Shown here: positions 26,998 to 34,906 of the stretch, piece after piece | How positions within the stretch are numbered: position 1 is the stretch's first letter | How the letters are laid out: the number at the start of each line of letters is the position of its first letter | Source: SAR324 cluster bacterium | GTDB taxonomy: Bacteria > SAR324 > NAC60-12 | Reading direction: 5' to 3' | Assembly (NCBI GenBank): GCA_015231885.1 | Contig: JADGAT010000003.1 | Location: 1-57,934, forward strand | DNA: 57,934 nt | Made by a program: the position numbers and the translations under genes | Notes under the pieces: generated by a model | What the model saw: only the letters and a program-made list of their open reading frames with translations | Database searches by the model: none | Told to the model about the DNA's origin: nothing

Positions 26998-28137
26998 ATG
27001 AAAATATTAATGGTTGCAGGAGAATCTTCGGGAGACACTCATGGTGCGGCTTTAATGAGTGAACTGAATCAAATAGCTTCTCAGTTGACTTTTTATGGAA
27101 TTGGCGGCCCTTTGATGCTCAAGCAGGGAATCAACGCATACTATACCATTGATTCTCTCCGAGTCCACGGTTTAGTCGAACTCATCCCCCACCTCCCCCG
27201 ATTGTACAAAATTCTCTGGCATCTGCGTGATTCTCTTTCCATCGAAAAACCCGATTTCGCCATCCTGGTGGATTACCCTGGATTTAATCTCAAATTAGCA
27301 GCACATCTGGAGAAACAAAATATTCCCGTCATTTGGTACTGTAGCCCTCAAGTATGGGCATGGCGAAAAGGCCGTATCCATAAAATTGCCCAGTTCGTGG
27401 ATAAAATCATTGTTTTGTTTCCTTTTGAAGAACAAATTTATCGCAACGTTGGTGTCAATGCCAGTTTTCTAGGGCACCCTCGTGTAGAAGATACGGTTTC
27501 CTCCGAGCAAATTGATCATTTCAAACAAAAATATCATCAGGACACCACAAAGCCGATGATCACCCTGGCCATCGGAAGCCGCCCCAGTGAAATCAAGTTT
27601 CATCTTCCGATTGTCCTGGAAGCACTAGCCTTATTAAAAGTCCAAGGATTCGAAGCCAACTACATCTTACCCGTGGCAGATAGTCTGGACTTCGAATGGG
27701 TACAGGCTCAAGTTCAGGAAAGTACCGTGCCTGTAAACACACTTCAAAATACTTTTTTGGAGAGCATCCATGCGGCCGATGCTGCGATTGTTGCTTCGGG
27801 CACGGCAACACTACAAACAGGTTTGGCATTAACACCATTCATCCTCATCTACAAAGTTGCTCCCCTCACATTCTGGCTGGCAAAAAAAATGGCCCAAATC
27901 CCTTATCTTGGAATTGTGAATATTCTTGCACAGCGCTTCATCGTTCCAGAATTGCTCCAAAATGACCTTACCCCACCGCGTGTAGCCCAGGAGATTCTGA
28001 GAATACTGGATGACCCTGCACATAGAAAACAGATGATTGAAAATTTATCCTCCATCCGCTCCCAATTAGGCGAACCCGGTGCTTATCAACGTGCGGCACA
28101 ATGTATTCAAGAATTTATGCTGAAACACAAAAAATGA
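26998..28137 (+). CDS. lpxB: Lipid-A-disaccharide synthase
   Basis: A 379-residue GT19 enzyme that condenses UDP-2,3-diacylglucosamine with lipid X to form the lipid A disaccharide at the inner membrane face. The start VAGESSGDTHGA, the FYGIGGPLM segment, the YCSPQVWAWRKGR stretch and the LGHPRVEDTV region are family hallmarks. The length is normal. It is encoded opposite to lpxA with a barrel gene between them. No strong ribosome site is visible before ATG 26998. Confidence 0.95.
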   Translation: MKILMVAGESSGDTHGAALMSELNQIASQLTFYGIGGPLMLKQGINAYYTIDSLRVHGLVELIPHLPRLYKILWHLRDSLSIEKPDFAILVDYPGFNLKLAAHLEKQNIPVIWYCSPQVWAWRKGRIHKIAQFVDKIIVLFPFEEQIYRNVGVNASFLGHPRVEDTVSSEQIDHFKQKYHQDTTKPMITLAIGSRPSEIKFHLPIVLEALALLKVQGFEANYILPVADSLDFEWVQAQVQESTVPVNTLQNTFLESIHAADAAIVASGTATLQTGLALTPFILIYKVAPLTFWLAKKMAQIPYLGIVNILAQRFIVPELLQNDLTPPRVAQEILRILDDPAHRKQMIENLSSIRSQLGEPGAYQRAAQCIQEFMLKHKK

Positions 28138-28238
28138 AATGCTAACGGTCATGACTTCGTATTAGCTTGTGAAGAATCACGGCATGAGATATTTTGGAAA
28201 TTTAGGTTATTAGATTTCCTCCCATTTAAGGAAAGAAA

Positions 28239-29741
28239 ATGGAACTTTTGGATCAAACTGAAATTGCCGGTCATCAACTTAGTGCAAATTATTTAACAAT
28301 CAATGATCCCACACAAGCTTCTCAAGAAATTTTTAAAGAGCAGATGAATGTGGATGATGCGACCATGATGCAAGTACTCAATACCGCATTGAGTCTTGGC
28401 GGCGATTTTGCTGATCTCTACTTTGAATACACACTCAGAAATTCCATTATTCTGGAAGAGGGGATTATCAAAAACTCGGCAAAAGCTGTCATCATGGGAG
28501 TAGGAATTCGAGTCATCAAAGGCGAGCAAACGGGTTATGGATATAGTGAAAATTTACACATCAAACCCATGTTGCATGCCGCACGTACAGCCGCATCCAT
28601 TGCTTCAGGCAGTACTGTCAAAACTTTGAACGGCTCTAAATTCAACGAAACGATACCTCCTAATTATTACAAAGTCCTGCATACAATTGCCGATTTGGAG
28701 ATTACAGAGAAAATCCGCTTAATTCAGGAAGTGGAAAAAGCGGCTCATGCTCATGACCCACGAATTATCAAAGTAACGGCAACTTTGGCTGACTCTATTA
28801 AATTTGTTCAAGTTGCCTCTTCTGACGGTACCATCATGAGGGATACCCGCCCCATGTTTCGTTTGAGTGTCCAGTGCATTGCCCAGGAAAAAAATAATAT
28901 ACAAGTGGGTTTTTCAGGAGTTGGTGGTAGAGTCGGGATCAACTTTTTAGAGCAAGCAAATCATGCCAAAATCATTGGAGATAAAGCAGCAACTCAGGCC
29001 ATATTACTGTTAGACGCCCAACAAGCACCTTCGGGAACAATGCCTGTCATATTAGGACCTGCGCAGTCTGGTATTTTACTGCATGAGGCTGTAGGACATC
29101 CCATTGAAGCGGATTTTAACCGGAAAGGAACCTCTGCTTACAGTGGCCGCATCGGTGAAGTGGTTGCCTCCGAGCTGTGCACCATTTACGATTCCGGCCA
29201 AATTGAAAATGATCGTGGGGCTTTAAACGTTGATGATGAAGGAAACATACCAATCGAAAGTATCTTGATTGAAAAAGGAGTCCTCAAAGGATACATGCAT
29301 GACCGCATCAGTGCTGAATATTTCCAAACAAAAGCATCTGGCAATGGTCGACGTGAGTCCTATGCTCACTATCCTGTTCCACGTATGACAACTACCTATT
29401 TGGCCAGTGGCGAATCGGACCCGGAAGAAATTATCCGCTCTGTAAAAAAAGGAGTTTACTGTGAATCATTCAATGGAGGGCAGGTTGATATCTCTAATGG
29501 TGATTTTGTGTTTGTTCCAACAGTGGCTTACATGATCGAAGATGGTCAGAAAATATATCCCATTAAAAACTTCACCCTCATTGGAAATGGCCCAGACGCC
29601 ATGTCAAAGGTGACCATGGTTGGTAACGACTTTGCCTTCAGTGAGGGCATTTGGACCTGCGGCAAAGACGGACAAAGTGTTCCTGTTGGCGTTGGTTTAC
29701 CCACTGTTCTTGTTTCTGAGCTGACAGTAGGAGGAATATAA
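28239..29741 (+). CDS. tldD: Metalloprotease TldD
   Basis: A 500-residue TldD. The zinc motif HEAVGH has H282, E283 and H287, and a C-terminal TCGKDGQ supplies the expected Cys ligand. TldD works with TldE/PmbA to degrade peptides, mature some RiPPs and process CcdA. The length is close to the E. coli protein, with a slightly longer N-terminus. Start ATG 28239 follows AAGGAAAG. No tldE gene is in the window, so the partner lies elsewhere. Confidence 0.93.
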   Translation: MELLDQTEIAGHQLSANYLTINDPTQASQEIFKEQMNVDDATMMQVLNTALSLGGDFADLYFEYTLRNSIILEEGIIKNSAKAVIMGVGIRVIKGEQTGYGYSENLHIKPMLHAARTAASIASGSTVKTLNGSKFNETIPPNYYKVLHTIADLEITEKIRLIQEVEKAAHAHDPRIIKVTATLADSIKFVQVASSDGTIMRDTRPMFRLSVQCIAQEKNNIQVGFSGVGGRVGINFLEQANHAKIIGDKAATQAILLLDAQQAPSGTMPVILGPAQSGILLHEAVGHPIEADFNRKGTSAYSGRIGEVVASELCTIYDSGQIENDRGALNVDDEGNIPIESILIEKGVLKGYMHDRISAEYFQTKASGNGRRESYAHYPVPRMTTTYLASGESDPEEIIRSVKKGVYCESFNGGQVDISNGDFVFVPTVAYMIEDGQKIYPIKNFTLIGNGPDAMSKVTMVGNDFAFSEGIWTCGKDGQSVPVGVGLPTVLVSELTVGGI

Positions 29742-29753
29742 AAAGATTGGTAT

Positions 29754-30683
29754 ATGATCCCTCAACATATTCCTGTGCTTCAACAAGAAATTCAAGATTA
29801 TGCCCCTCAACATACAAAAACTGTTTTAGACTGCACATTAGGAGCAGGAGGACATAGCGAAGCCTTACTCACCCGCTTCAACCAGGCAATGCTCGTTGCA
29901 ATAGACCGAGACCCTGCTGCTTTGAACACGGCAAAAAAAAGACTCCATCCCCACCGGTTACGAACTCAATTCCATCATTCATCTTTTTCTACACTGAGTC
30001 CCATCTTAGGCAGCATGCAGTGTGAATTTGATTACATCATTGCTGATATTGGAATATCTTCCTTGCAGTTAAATCAGTCGGAACGTGGATTTTCTTTTAT
30101 GCAGGATGGTCCATTGGATATGCGCATGAACCCAGAGATGGATTGCCCAACAGCAGACTATTGGATCAATGAAGCAACTCAAGAAGAATTAGCAAATATT
30201 TTTCAAAAGTTTGGAGAAGAGCGATTTGCCAGGAAAATTGCGCATGGGATTGTGGAGAAGCGGAAAATAAAAAAATTTTCTTCGACTCAGCAACTGGCAG
30301 AGTATGTAAAGTCTTTAATTCCCCGCCGTTTCCAACGACAAGGTTTTCACCCGGCTACTTTAGTTTTCCAAGCATTGCGTATCGCTGTCAATGACGAATT
30401 ACAGGAGTTGGAATCTCTTTTAGAGACCGCAATAAAGTACCTCAATACCAAGGGAAGGCTTGCTGTTATTTCTTTTCATTCCCTTGAAGATCGCCTGGTG
30501 AAACATCAGTTCCGACAATGGGAAGATCCGTGCACCTGTCCAAAAGACCTACCCTATTGCGTCTGCAACTCATCTCCGCTTGGAAAACAAATTACCAAGC
30601 GGCCCATTTGTCCTTCTTCCCAAGAAATTCTAAAAAATCCACGCAGCCGGAGTGCAAAATTACGAATTTTTGAATATCACTGA
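29754..30683 (+). CDS. rsmH: 16S rRNA (cytosine-1402-N4)-methyltransferase
   Basis: A 309-residue SAM-dependent methyltransferase (formerly MraW) that modifies C1402 in the ribosomal P site. Motif I is LDCTLGAGGHSEALL, with IADIGISS, the FSFMQDGPLDMRM motif and C-terminal ISFHSLEDRLVKH. In most bacteria this gene heads the dcw cell-division cluster after mraZ. Here it follows tldD by 12 bases, and the next gene, rplL, is convergent, so it is detached from the cluster. Confidence 0.95.
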   Translation: MIPQHIPVLQQEIQDYAPQHTKTVLDCTLGAGGHSEALLTRFNQAMLVAIDRDPAALNTAKKRLHPHRLRTQFHHSSFSTLSPILGSMQCEFDYIIADIGISSLQLNQSERGFSFMQDGPLDMRMNPEMDCPTADYWINEATQEELANIFQKFGEERFARKIAHGIVEKRKIKKFSSTQQLAEYVKSLIPRRFQRQGFHPATLVFQALRIAVNDELQELESLLETAIKYLNTKGRLAVISFHSLEDRLVKHQFRQWEDPCTCPKDLPYCVCNSSPLGKQITKRPICPSSQEILKNPRSRSAKLRIFEYH

Positions 30684-30791
30684 GGAACAACACCCTCAGC
30701 CACTATTGAATAGGCTGCTACGCTGTTCCTTGCTAATGCGAAGGTAGGCGCAGCATTCATGCCAACAAATTCAATCAAATATTCAAATTTG

Positions 30792-31178
30792 TTATTTAAT
30801 TTCAACAACAGCGCCTGCTTCTTCCAGCTTGTCCTTGATTTCTTTAGCTTCCTCTTCAGGAATACCTTCTTTTACAGGTTTTGGCACAGACTCAACGAAT
30901 TCTTTTGCTTCTTTTAAGCCCAAACCTGTAATAGCACGAACCTCTTTGATGACGTTAATTTTCTTCTCACCAAATGAAGTAAGAATAACATCGAAATCCG
31001 TTTTTTCTTCTGCTGCGGCTTCTCCACCTGCTGCGGCTCCTGCAGCAGGAGCTGCCGCAATTGCTGCTGCGGCACTGACACCGAATTTTTCTTCCAGTTC
31101 CTTTACCATCTCAGACAATTCCAAGACCGACATATTTGAGATGAAGTCAATTACTTGCTCTTTGCTGATCTCAGCCAT
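30792..31178 (-). CDS. rplL: 50S ribosomal protein L7/L12
   Basis: A 128-residue L7/L12 with an N-terminal dimerisation helix, an Ala/Gly-rich hinge (about residues 38-57) and the C-terminal factor-binding domain containing [20 protein letters not shown]. Multiple copies form the ribosomal stalk that recruits GTPase factors. It follows rplJ by 31 bases with a good AAAGGA site. The usual next gene, rpoB, is missing: 108 bases further on is the end of the convergent rsmH. Confidence 0.97.
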   Translation of the reverse strand: MAEISKEQVIDFISNMSVLELSEMVKELEEKFGVSAAAAIAAAPAAGAAAGGEAAAEEKTDFDVILTSFGEKKINVIKEVRAITGLGLKEAKEFVESVPKPVKEGIPEEEAKEIKDKLEEAGAVVEIK

Positions 31179-31209
31179 GGTTTTCCTTTTAATTTATAAG
31201 TTGATTGAA

Positions 31210-31737
31210 TTATTGTTTTGAATCCGCAACTGCGGATAAAGTACGAACAAATTTTGCGGGTACCTCATTGAGAGTACGAACCAGCTGTGTGATTGGGGCA
31301 TTCAATATGAATAATAGTTTGGCAACCAATTCCTCCTTAGAAGGTAGACTGGCCAATGCATCGACTTCTGCTGCATTTAAGATCGAAATTTTCCCATCAC
31401 TTGAAAGCAGTCCTCCCTTCACTTGCAGTTTGTCATTTGCCTTTTTAAAGTCATGTACTACTTTTGCAAGGCCAACAGGATTTTCGTAACTAAAAATCAA
31501 TGCACGCGTACCCTGAAACTGATCTTTCATTGCCTCAAATGGTGTTCCATCTGAAGCAATTTTTGCTAATGTGTTTTTAACAATTCTCATTTTTGCGTCA
31601 GATTGATTTAGGTCTTTTCTGAGTTCAACCACTTTATTGGCAGTCAAACCATTCGAATCCACCAAAATCGCTGAAACAACACCATTGAAAAGGTCTTTTA
31701 ATTCTGCCACAGTGGCTTCTTTTGTTGTTCTATCCAA
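31210..31737 (-). CDS. rplJ: 50S ribosomal protein L10
   Basis: A 175-residue L10 that anchors L7/L12 dimers to 23S rRNA and represses its own operon by binding the leader. The N-terminal rRNA-binding region, beginning DRTTKEATVAELKDLF, and the C-terminal helix for L12 are both present. Start is TTG at 31737 with GAGGT five bases upstream, which makes it the best start. It is preceded by a recognisable L10 leader. Confidence 0.96.
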   Translation of the reverse strand: MDRTTKEATVAELKDLFNGVVSAILVDSNGLTANKVVELRKDLNQSDAKMRIVKNTLAKIASDGTPFEAMKDQFQGTRALIFSYENPVGLAKVVHDFKKANDKLQVKGGLLSSDGKISILNAAEVDALASLPSKEELVAKLLFILNAPITQLVRTLNEVPAKFVRTLSAVADSKQ

Positions 31738-31816
31738 AATACCTCACTTCATGAATGAAAAGTGTTAGGGGAATAGTAGAGATTGGCAAAGAGAGAGGGA
31801 AAACCGGAAGGGAATT

Positions 31817-31887
31817 CTTGTCTCGGCGGGGTAGTATTTTTTTAAGCCTGTTTACAACCATTGTGCTCACAAGCCCCTGCTGTCTTC
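31817..31887 (-). ncRNA. Ribosomal protein L10 leader (autoregulatory mRNA element)
   Basis: In the 168-base gap before rplJ the minus strand carries GAAGACAGCAGGGGC (31873-31887) and CCCCGCCGAGACAAG (31817-31831). AGCAGGGGC pairs with the CCCCGC arm, and both strings match the conserved L10-leader kink-turn pattern known from many bacteria. L10(L12)4 binds this element to repress rplJL. The match is by recall of the consensus and has not been scored with a covariance model. Confidence 0.8.
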
Positions 31888-31905
31888 AACAATCATCTAT
31901 GTAAT

Positions 31906-32595
31906 TTAACGACCTAGCGACACTTTCAAGCCAGGTCCCATTGTGGAGCTAACAGAAACATTTTTTACGTAAACCCCTTTTGCTGTAGAAGGTTTTAATC
32001 GGTTCACTGTATCTAGAAACGACTGGATGTTTTCTTGTAGTTTCTCCACAGAAAAGGAGATTTTACCCACAGGGACATGCAAGTTGCCAAATTTATCAAC
32101 ACGAAATTGCACTTGCCCAGCTTTGATATTTTTTACCACATCCGCTATCTCAAAAGTAACGGTACCCACTTTAGGGTTAGGCATCAAACCCCGCGGGCCC
32201 AAAATTTTTCCAATTTTTCCGACTTTTGACATCATATCTGGAGTAGAAACCACTCGATCGTAATCAAACCATCCTTCTTTTTGGATTTTTTCAATCAAAT
32301 CATCACCCCCCACATAATCGGCACCAGCATCACGCGCCTCAATTTCTTTTTCTCCTTTCGCAAAAACTAACACGCGAACCTGTTTTCCGAGTCCATGCGG
32401 CAACGAACAAGTACCTCGTACCATTTGATCGGCTTTTCTGGGATCAACTCCCAGCCTGATGGCAACATCTACGGTCTCATCAAATTTTGCGCCTTGTGTT
32501 TCTTTGAGTATGCTGATTGCTTGATCCAGCGGATACAATTCCTGTTTATCCACCTGTTCCTGGAATGTTTTTTGTCGTTTTGTGAGCTTTTTCAT
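31906..32595 (-). CDS. rplA: 50S ribosomal protein L1
   Basis: A 229-residue L1 of the ribosomal stalk base. It starts [11 protein letters not shown] and carries the [14 protein letters not shown] signature near residue 127. L1 also represses translation of the L11-L1 operon in other bacteria. ATG at 32595 follows AGAGGAATTG, a good site; a TTG precedes it in frame. Unusually, 217 bases separate it from rplK. Confidence 0.97.
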   Translation of the reverse strand: MKKLTKRQKTFQEQVDKQELYPLDQAISILKETQGAKFDETVDVAIRLGVDPRKADQMVRGTCSLPHGLGKQVRVLVFAKGEKEIEARDAGADYVGGDDLIEKIQKEGWFDYDRVVSTPDMMSKVGKIGKILGPRGLMPNPKVGTVTFEIADVVKNIKAGQVQFRVDKFGNLHVPVGKISFSVEKLQENIQSFLDTVNRLKPSTAKGVYVKNVSVSSTMGPGLKVSLGR

Positions 32596-32611
32596 CAATT
32601 CCTCTGTATTT

Positions 32612-32636
32612 AAAAAACACCCATCTACTGGTGTTT
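32612..32636 (-). terminator. Terminator-like hairpin just before rplA
   Basis: On the minus strand AAACACC and GGTGTTT form a seven-base-pair stem around an eight-base loop, followed by a run of six Ts (three of them in the stem). It ends only 16 bases before the rplA ATG, leaving just the ribosome site. It could be an attenuator reducing rplA readthrough or a processing stem. No anti-terminator was identified. Confidence 0.45.
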
Positions 32637-32704
32637 CAATATGAGTTGGTATGAATCCAATAGATAAGTACTAGGTCAAAAGTATTTTAACATTTTTTTT
32701 GACT

Positions 32705-32776
32705 GTCATCACTAGAAACGAGTGACGTGGCGATCTCTTTCTTCCTGAGATTGCTTCGGAGTATCGTCGCAATAAC
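32705..32776. repeat. Imperfect palindromic (REP-like) element between rplK and rplA
   Basis: Left arm 32705-32737 and right arm 32747-32776 are imperfect inverted repeats around a nine-base loop. The inner stem GCGATCTC/GAGATTGC pairs at seven of eight positions. The right arm contains GAGATTGCTTCGG and CGTCGCAAT, wording that recalls dispersed palindromic repeats of the GAAGCAATCTC type found in many proteobacterial genomes. It lies in a gap that is usually very short. A second genuine copy was not found in this window. Confidence 0.5.
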
Positions 32777-32812
32777 GGAATGTTAAAAAATATATGGTCA
32801 GGTACTTAGATC

Positions 32813-33235
32813 TTAATTTTCAACTTCCACACCCATGCTATTTGCTGTGCCAGCAACTATTTGTTTTGCGGCCTCCAAATCATAACAATTCAAATCAGGC
32901 ATTTTAATTTTTGCGATTTCCTCCAGCTGGTTCACTGACAGTTTGCCTACTTTCACCGTATTTGGAGTTGGCGACCCTTTTTCCAATTTCAACGCCTCCC
33001 TGATTAAGACAGATGCAGGGGGCGTTTTCATGATAAAGGAAAACGAACGATCTGCATATACGGTAATGATTACCGGAATAATCGTATCCTGCCCCTGAGT
33101 TTGGGCATTGAAACTTTTACAAAACTCCATAATATTGACTCCATGCTGGCCCAAAGCAGGACCGATGGGAGGAGATGGGTTTGCTTTACCAGCCGGCACT
33201 TGCAACTTAATGTAACTTGAAATTTCTTTTGCCAT
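32813..33235 (-). CDS. rplK: 50S ribosomal protein L11
   Basis: A 140-residue L11, the GTPase-centre protein that binds the thiostrepton region of 23S rRNA. The N-terminal [21 protein letters not shown] and the C-terminal rRNA-binding domain are intact. It lies 30 bases downstream of nusG in the conserved secE-nusG-rplK order. Confidence 0.97.
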   Translation of the reverse strand: MAKEISSYIKLQVPAGKANPSPPIGPALGQHGVNIMEFCKSFNAQTQGQDTIIPVIITVYADRSFSFIMKTPPASVLIREALKLEKGSPTPNTVKVGKLSVNQLEEIAKIKMPDLNCYDLEAAKQIVAGTANSMGVEVEN

Positions 33236-33265
33236 AATTTTGTTTTAAAAAATATAAAAATAATA

Positions 33266-33877
33266 TTACGCGCTTTTCACTTTATCAAATTCAACTTCAA
33301 CAGGAGTTGGGCGTCCAAAAATACTAACCAGCACTTTTAGCTTTTTCTTCTCGCGATTGATTTCATCAATCATTCCATTGAAATTATTAAATGGCCCTTC
33401 TGTAATCATTACTTTCTGGCCAATGACGTATTCTTCCTCCAAGACAGCCTGTTGTGCACCACTATCAATTTGAACGCAGATGTCTTCCAACTCTTTTTCA
33501 TCAAGAGGCAACGGCTCTTTTTGTGTTCCTCCCACAAAACCTGAGACACGCGGTGTATTCATGAGCAAGTGCCACAATTCAGGAGTGAGCTCTACTTTGA
33601 TTAAAATATAGCCAGGAAAGTATTTTTGATTGATGGTACGAGTTTTTCCGCCCTTAGTTTTTTTCACATCTTCGGCAGGAATGAAGATCTGCTCAACTAA
33701 ATGCTCTAGCTTCTCTATCCGTAATTTCTCTCGAATCGTTTTTTCTACCCGTGTTTCATACTGGGCATACGCCTGTAGAATATACCACTTGCAATTAGGA
33801 TTACTGATGGTTTTTTCTTCCGTTACTTCTTCGGGGGATTCTTCTTGTTGCTCGCCCGCTTTTTCTTCTTCTGACAT
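33266..33877 (-). CDS. nusG: Transcription termination/antitermination protein NusG
   Basis: A 203-residue NusG. After an acidic N-terminal extension of about 25 residues (Glu-rich, not in E. coli NusG) comes the NGN domain with WYILQAYAQYE and FPGYILIKVEL. The KOW domain with GPFNNFNGMIDEIN follows. It travels with RNA polymerase, suppresses pausing and links to Rho or ribosomal S10. The secE stop lies nine bases upstream. Confidence 0.96.
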   Translation of the reverse strand: MSEEEKAGEQQEESPEEVTEEKTISNPNCKWYILQAYAQYETRVEKTIREKLRIEKLEHLVEQIFIPAEDVKKTKGGKTRTINQKYFPGYILIKVELTPELWHLLMNTPRVSGFVGGTQKEPLPLDEKELEDICVQIDSGAQQAVLEEEYVIGQKVMITEGPFNNFNGMIDEINREKKKLKVLVSIFGRPTPVEVEFDKVKSA

Positions 33878-33886
33878 CAGGAAACC

Positions 33887-34075
33887 TTAATTAGAAATCA
33901 GCAGTTTCATTAGCTCTGACAAGCCAATGTCAGACGCACCTAAAAAAATAGAGACACAAATGGTCAGTCCCATCACAACATATGTAGACTTCAATGTAGC
34001 CTCACGAGTAGGCCACTGAACTCTTTTGAATTCTGATCGGACATCATCCAGAAATTGTTTAATTCTTTTAAACAT
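33887..34075 (-). CDS. secE: Preprotein translocase subunit SecE
   Basis: A 62-residue single-helix SecE: an amphipathic N-terminal segment with VRSEFKRVQWPTREAT, the family signature, then one membrane helix. It is the minimal single-span form common outside enterobacteria. It stabilises SecY in the Sec translocon. Position after tRNA-Trp and before nusG is classical. Confidence 0.95.
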   Translation of the reverse strand: MFKRIKQFLDDVRSEFKRVQWPTREATLKSTYVVMGLTICVSIFLGASDIGLSELMKLLISN

Positions 34076-34139
34076 CTTACGTTTTGAATAGTCAACAAGT
34101 TCATTAAATCAAAAAGCTTTTCCTCCAAAAAGCATAGAA

Positions 34140-34216
34140 TGGCAGGCCAGACAGGAGTCGAACCTGCGACCCTCGGTTTTGGAGACCGATGCTCTACCAA
34201 GCTGAGCTACTGGCCT
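34140..34216 (-). tRNA. tRNA-Trp (anticodon CCA)
   Basis: Cloverleaf read on the minus strand: acceptor AGGCCAG/CTGGCCT, D-arm GCTC...GAGC, anticodon loop CTCCAAA with anticodon CCA, T-arm with GTTCGACTC, discriminator G and an encoded CCA tail (34140-34142). It lies between rpmG and secE, the usual place for this tRNA. Confidence 0.95.
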
Positions 34217-34253
34217 ATCCATTGCCTCCTGGTTTAAGTGGCAAAATTTTAAC

Positions 34254-34403
34254 TTACCTGGTTTCCTTGTGAAGAGTGTGCCGTCGATCCCATTTGCAGT
34301 ATTTCTTTATTTCCATACGGCTTTGTTTGATTCTTTTGTTTCGGGATGCGGTATAATTTTTCCGTTTGCACTCTTTACATTCTAGTTGGATCGTATCTCT
34401 CAT
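34254..34403 (-). CDS. rpmG: 50S ribosomal protein L33
   Basis: A 49-residue L33 starting MRDTIQLECKECKRKNYT and ending TLHKETR. Cysteines CKEC and a third in KKYCKW are present, but the fourth zinc ligand position is Asp in this copy. It may bind zinc weakly or not at all; three-Cys forms are known elsewhere. The frame runs on upstream into the tRNA-Thr gene, so ATG at 34403 is the only sensible start. It sits between tRNA-Thr(GGT) and tRNA-Trp, where tuf-rpmG-tRNA-Trp is the common order. Confidence 0.93.
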   Translation of the reverse strand: MRDTIQLECKECKRKNYTASRNKRIKQSRMEIKKYCKWDRRHTLHKETR

Positions 34404-34418
34404 GCTTTTTCTTAATAA

Positions 34419-34493
<75 letters not shown>

Positions 34494-34607
34494 TTTTTGC
34501 TCATTGTTTAGTGGATCAAACAAAGTGCCACTAGGATCTAGAAGGCCGCCTTTACGCCACCTGCATTTCTGACGTAACTGACAGAAGGAAATTCTTGAGC
34601 AGTAGTA

Positions 34608-34692
34608 TGGTGGGGAGAGAAGGAGTCGAACCTTCGAAGGCGTCGCCGTCAGATTTACAGTCTGATCCCTTTGACCACTCGGGAATCTCCCC
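34608..34692 (-). tRNA. tRNA-Tyr (anticodon GTA)
   Basis: Minus-strand class II tRNA with a long variable arm. Acceptor GGGGAGA/TCTCCCC, anticodon stem TCAGA/TCTGA with loop CTGTAAA (anticodon GTA), T-arm with GGTTCGACTCC, discriminator A and encoded CCA. No tRNA-Gly follows in the 114-base gap (34494-34607) before tRNA-Thr(GGT), unlike the E. coli cluster. Confidence 0.95.
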
Positions 34693-34733
34693 ACAAGTCA
34701 GACTTAATGGAAGGCATACCTCCAAAAAGAAAT

Positions 34734-34809
34734 TGGAGCTGGCAATAGGACTTGAACCTACAACCTGCTGATTACAAATCAGCTGCTCTACCAGTTGAGC
34801 TATGCCAGC
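34734..34809 (-). tRNA. tRNA-Thr (anticodon TGT)
   Basis: Minus-strand cloverleaf: acceptor GCTGGCA/TGCCAGC, D-arm GCTC...GAGC, anticodon stem GCTGA/TCAGC with loop TTTGTAA (anticodon TGT), T-arm with GGTTCAAGTCC, discriminator T and encoded CCA. It is the first gene of the tRNA and ribosomal protein block. Confidence 0.95.
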
Positions 34810-34820
34810 AAAAACAGTGA

Positions 34821-34849
34821 TTTTTACAGTATTCTTTGTATTCTGTCAA
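34821..34849 (-). promoter_or_regulatory. Probable sigma-70-type promoter for the tRNA/ribosomal block
   Basis: On the minus strand a perfect TTGACA (34844-34849) is followed after 17 bases by TAAAAA (34821-34826), a four-of-six match to the -10 consensus. Predicted start is a few bases before tRNA-Thr(TGT), which suits a stable-RNA promoter. No other gene lies between it and korB. Confidence 0.6.
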
Positions 34850-34906
34850 TACAAAATCAAAGACCACTTAAATTATAAATGAATTCAAGCAACTTCCTAA
34901 ACCGTC

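Noticed and set aside
30679..30702. CTGAGG/CCTCAG hairpin at the end of rsmH as a terminator
   Set aside because: The six-base stem has no T run on either strand and overlaps the stop codon.
34494..34607. A possible tRNA-Gly between tRNA-Tyr and tRNA-Thr(GGT), expected from the E. coli order
   Set aside because: No acceptor pairing, anticodon loop or T-arm motif was found on either strand.
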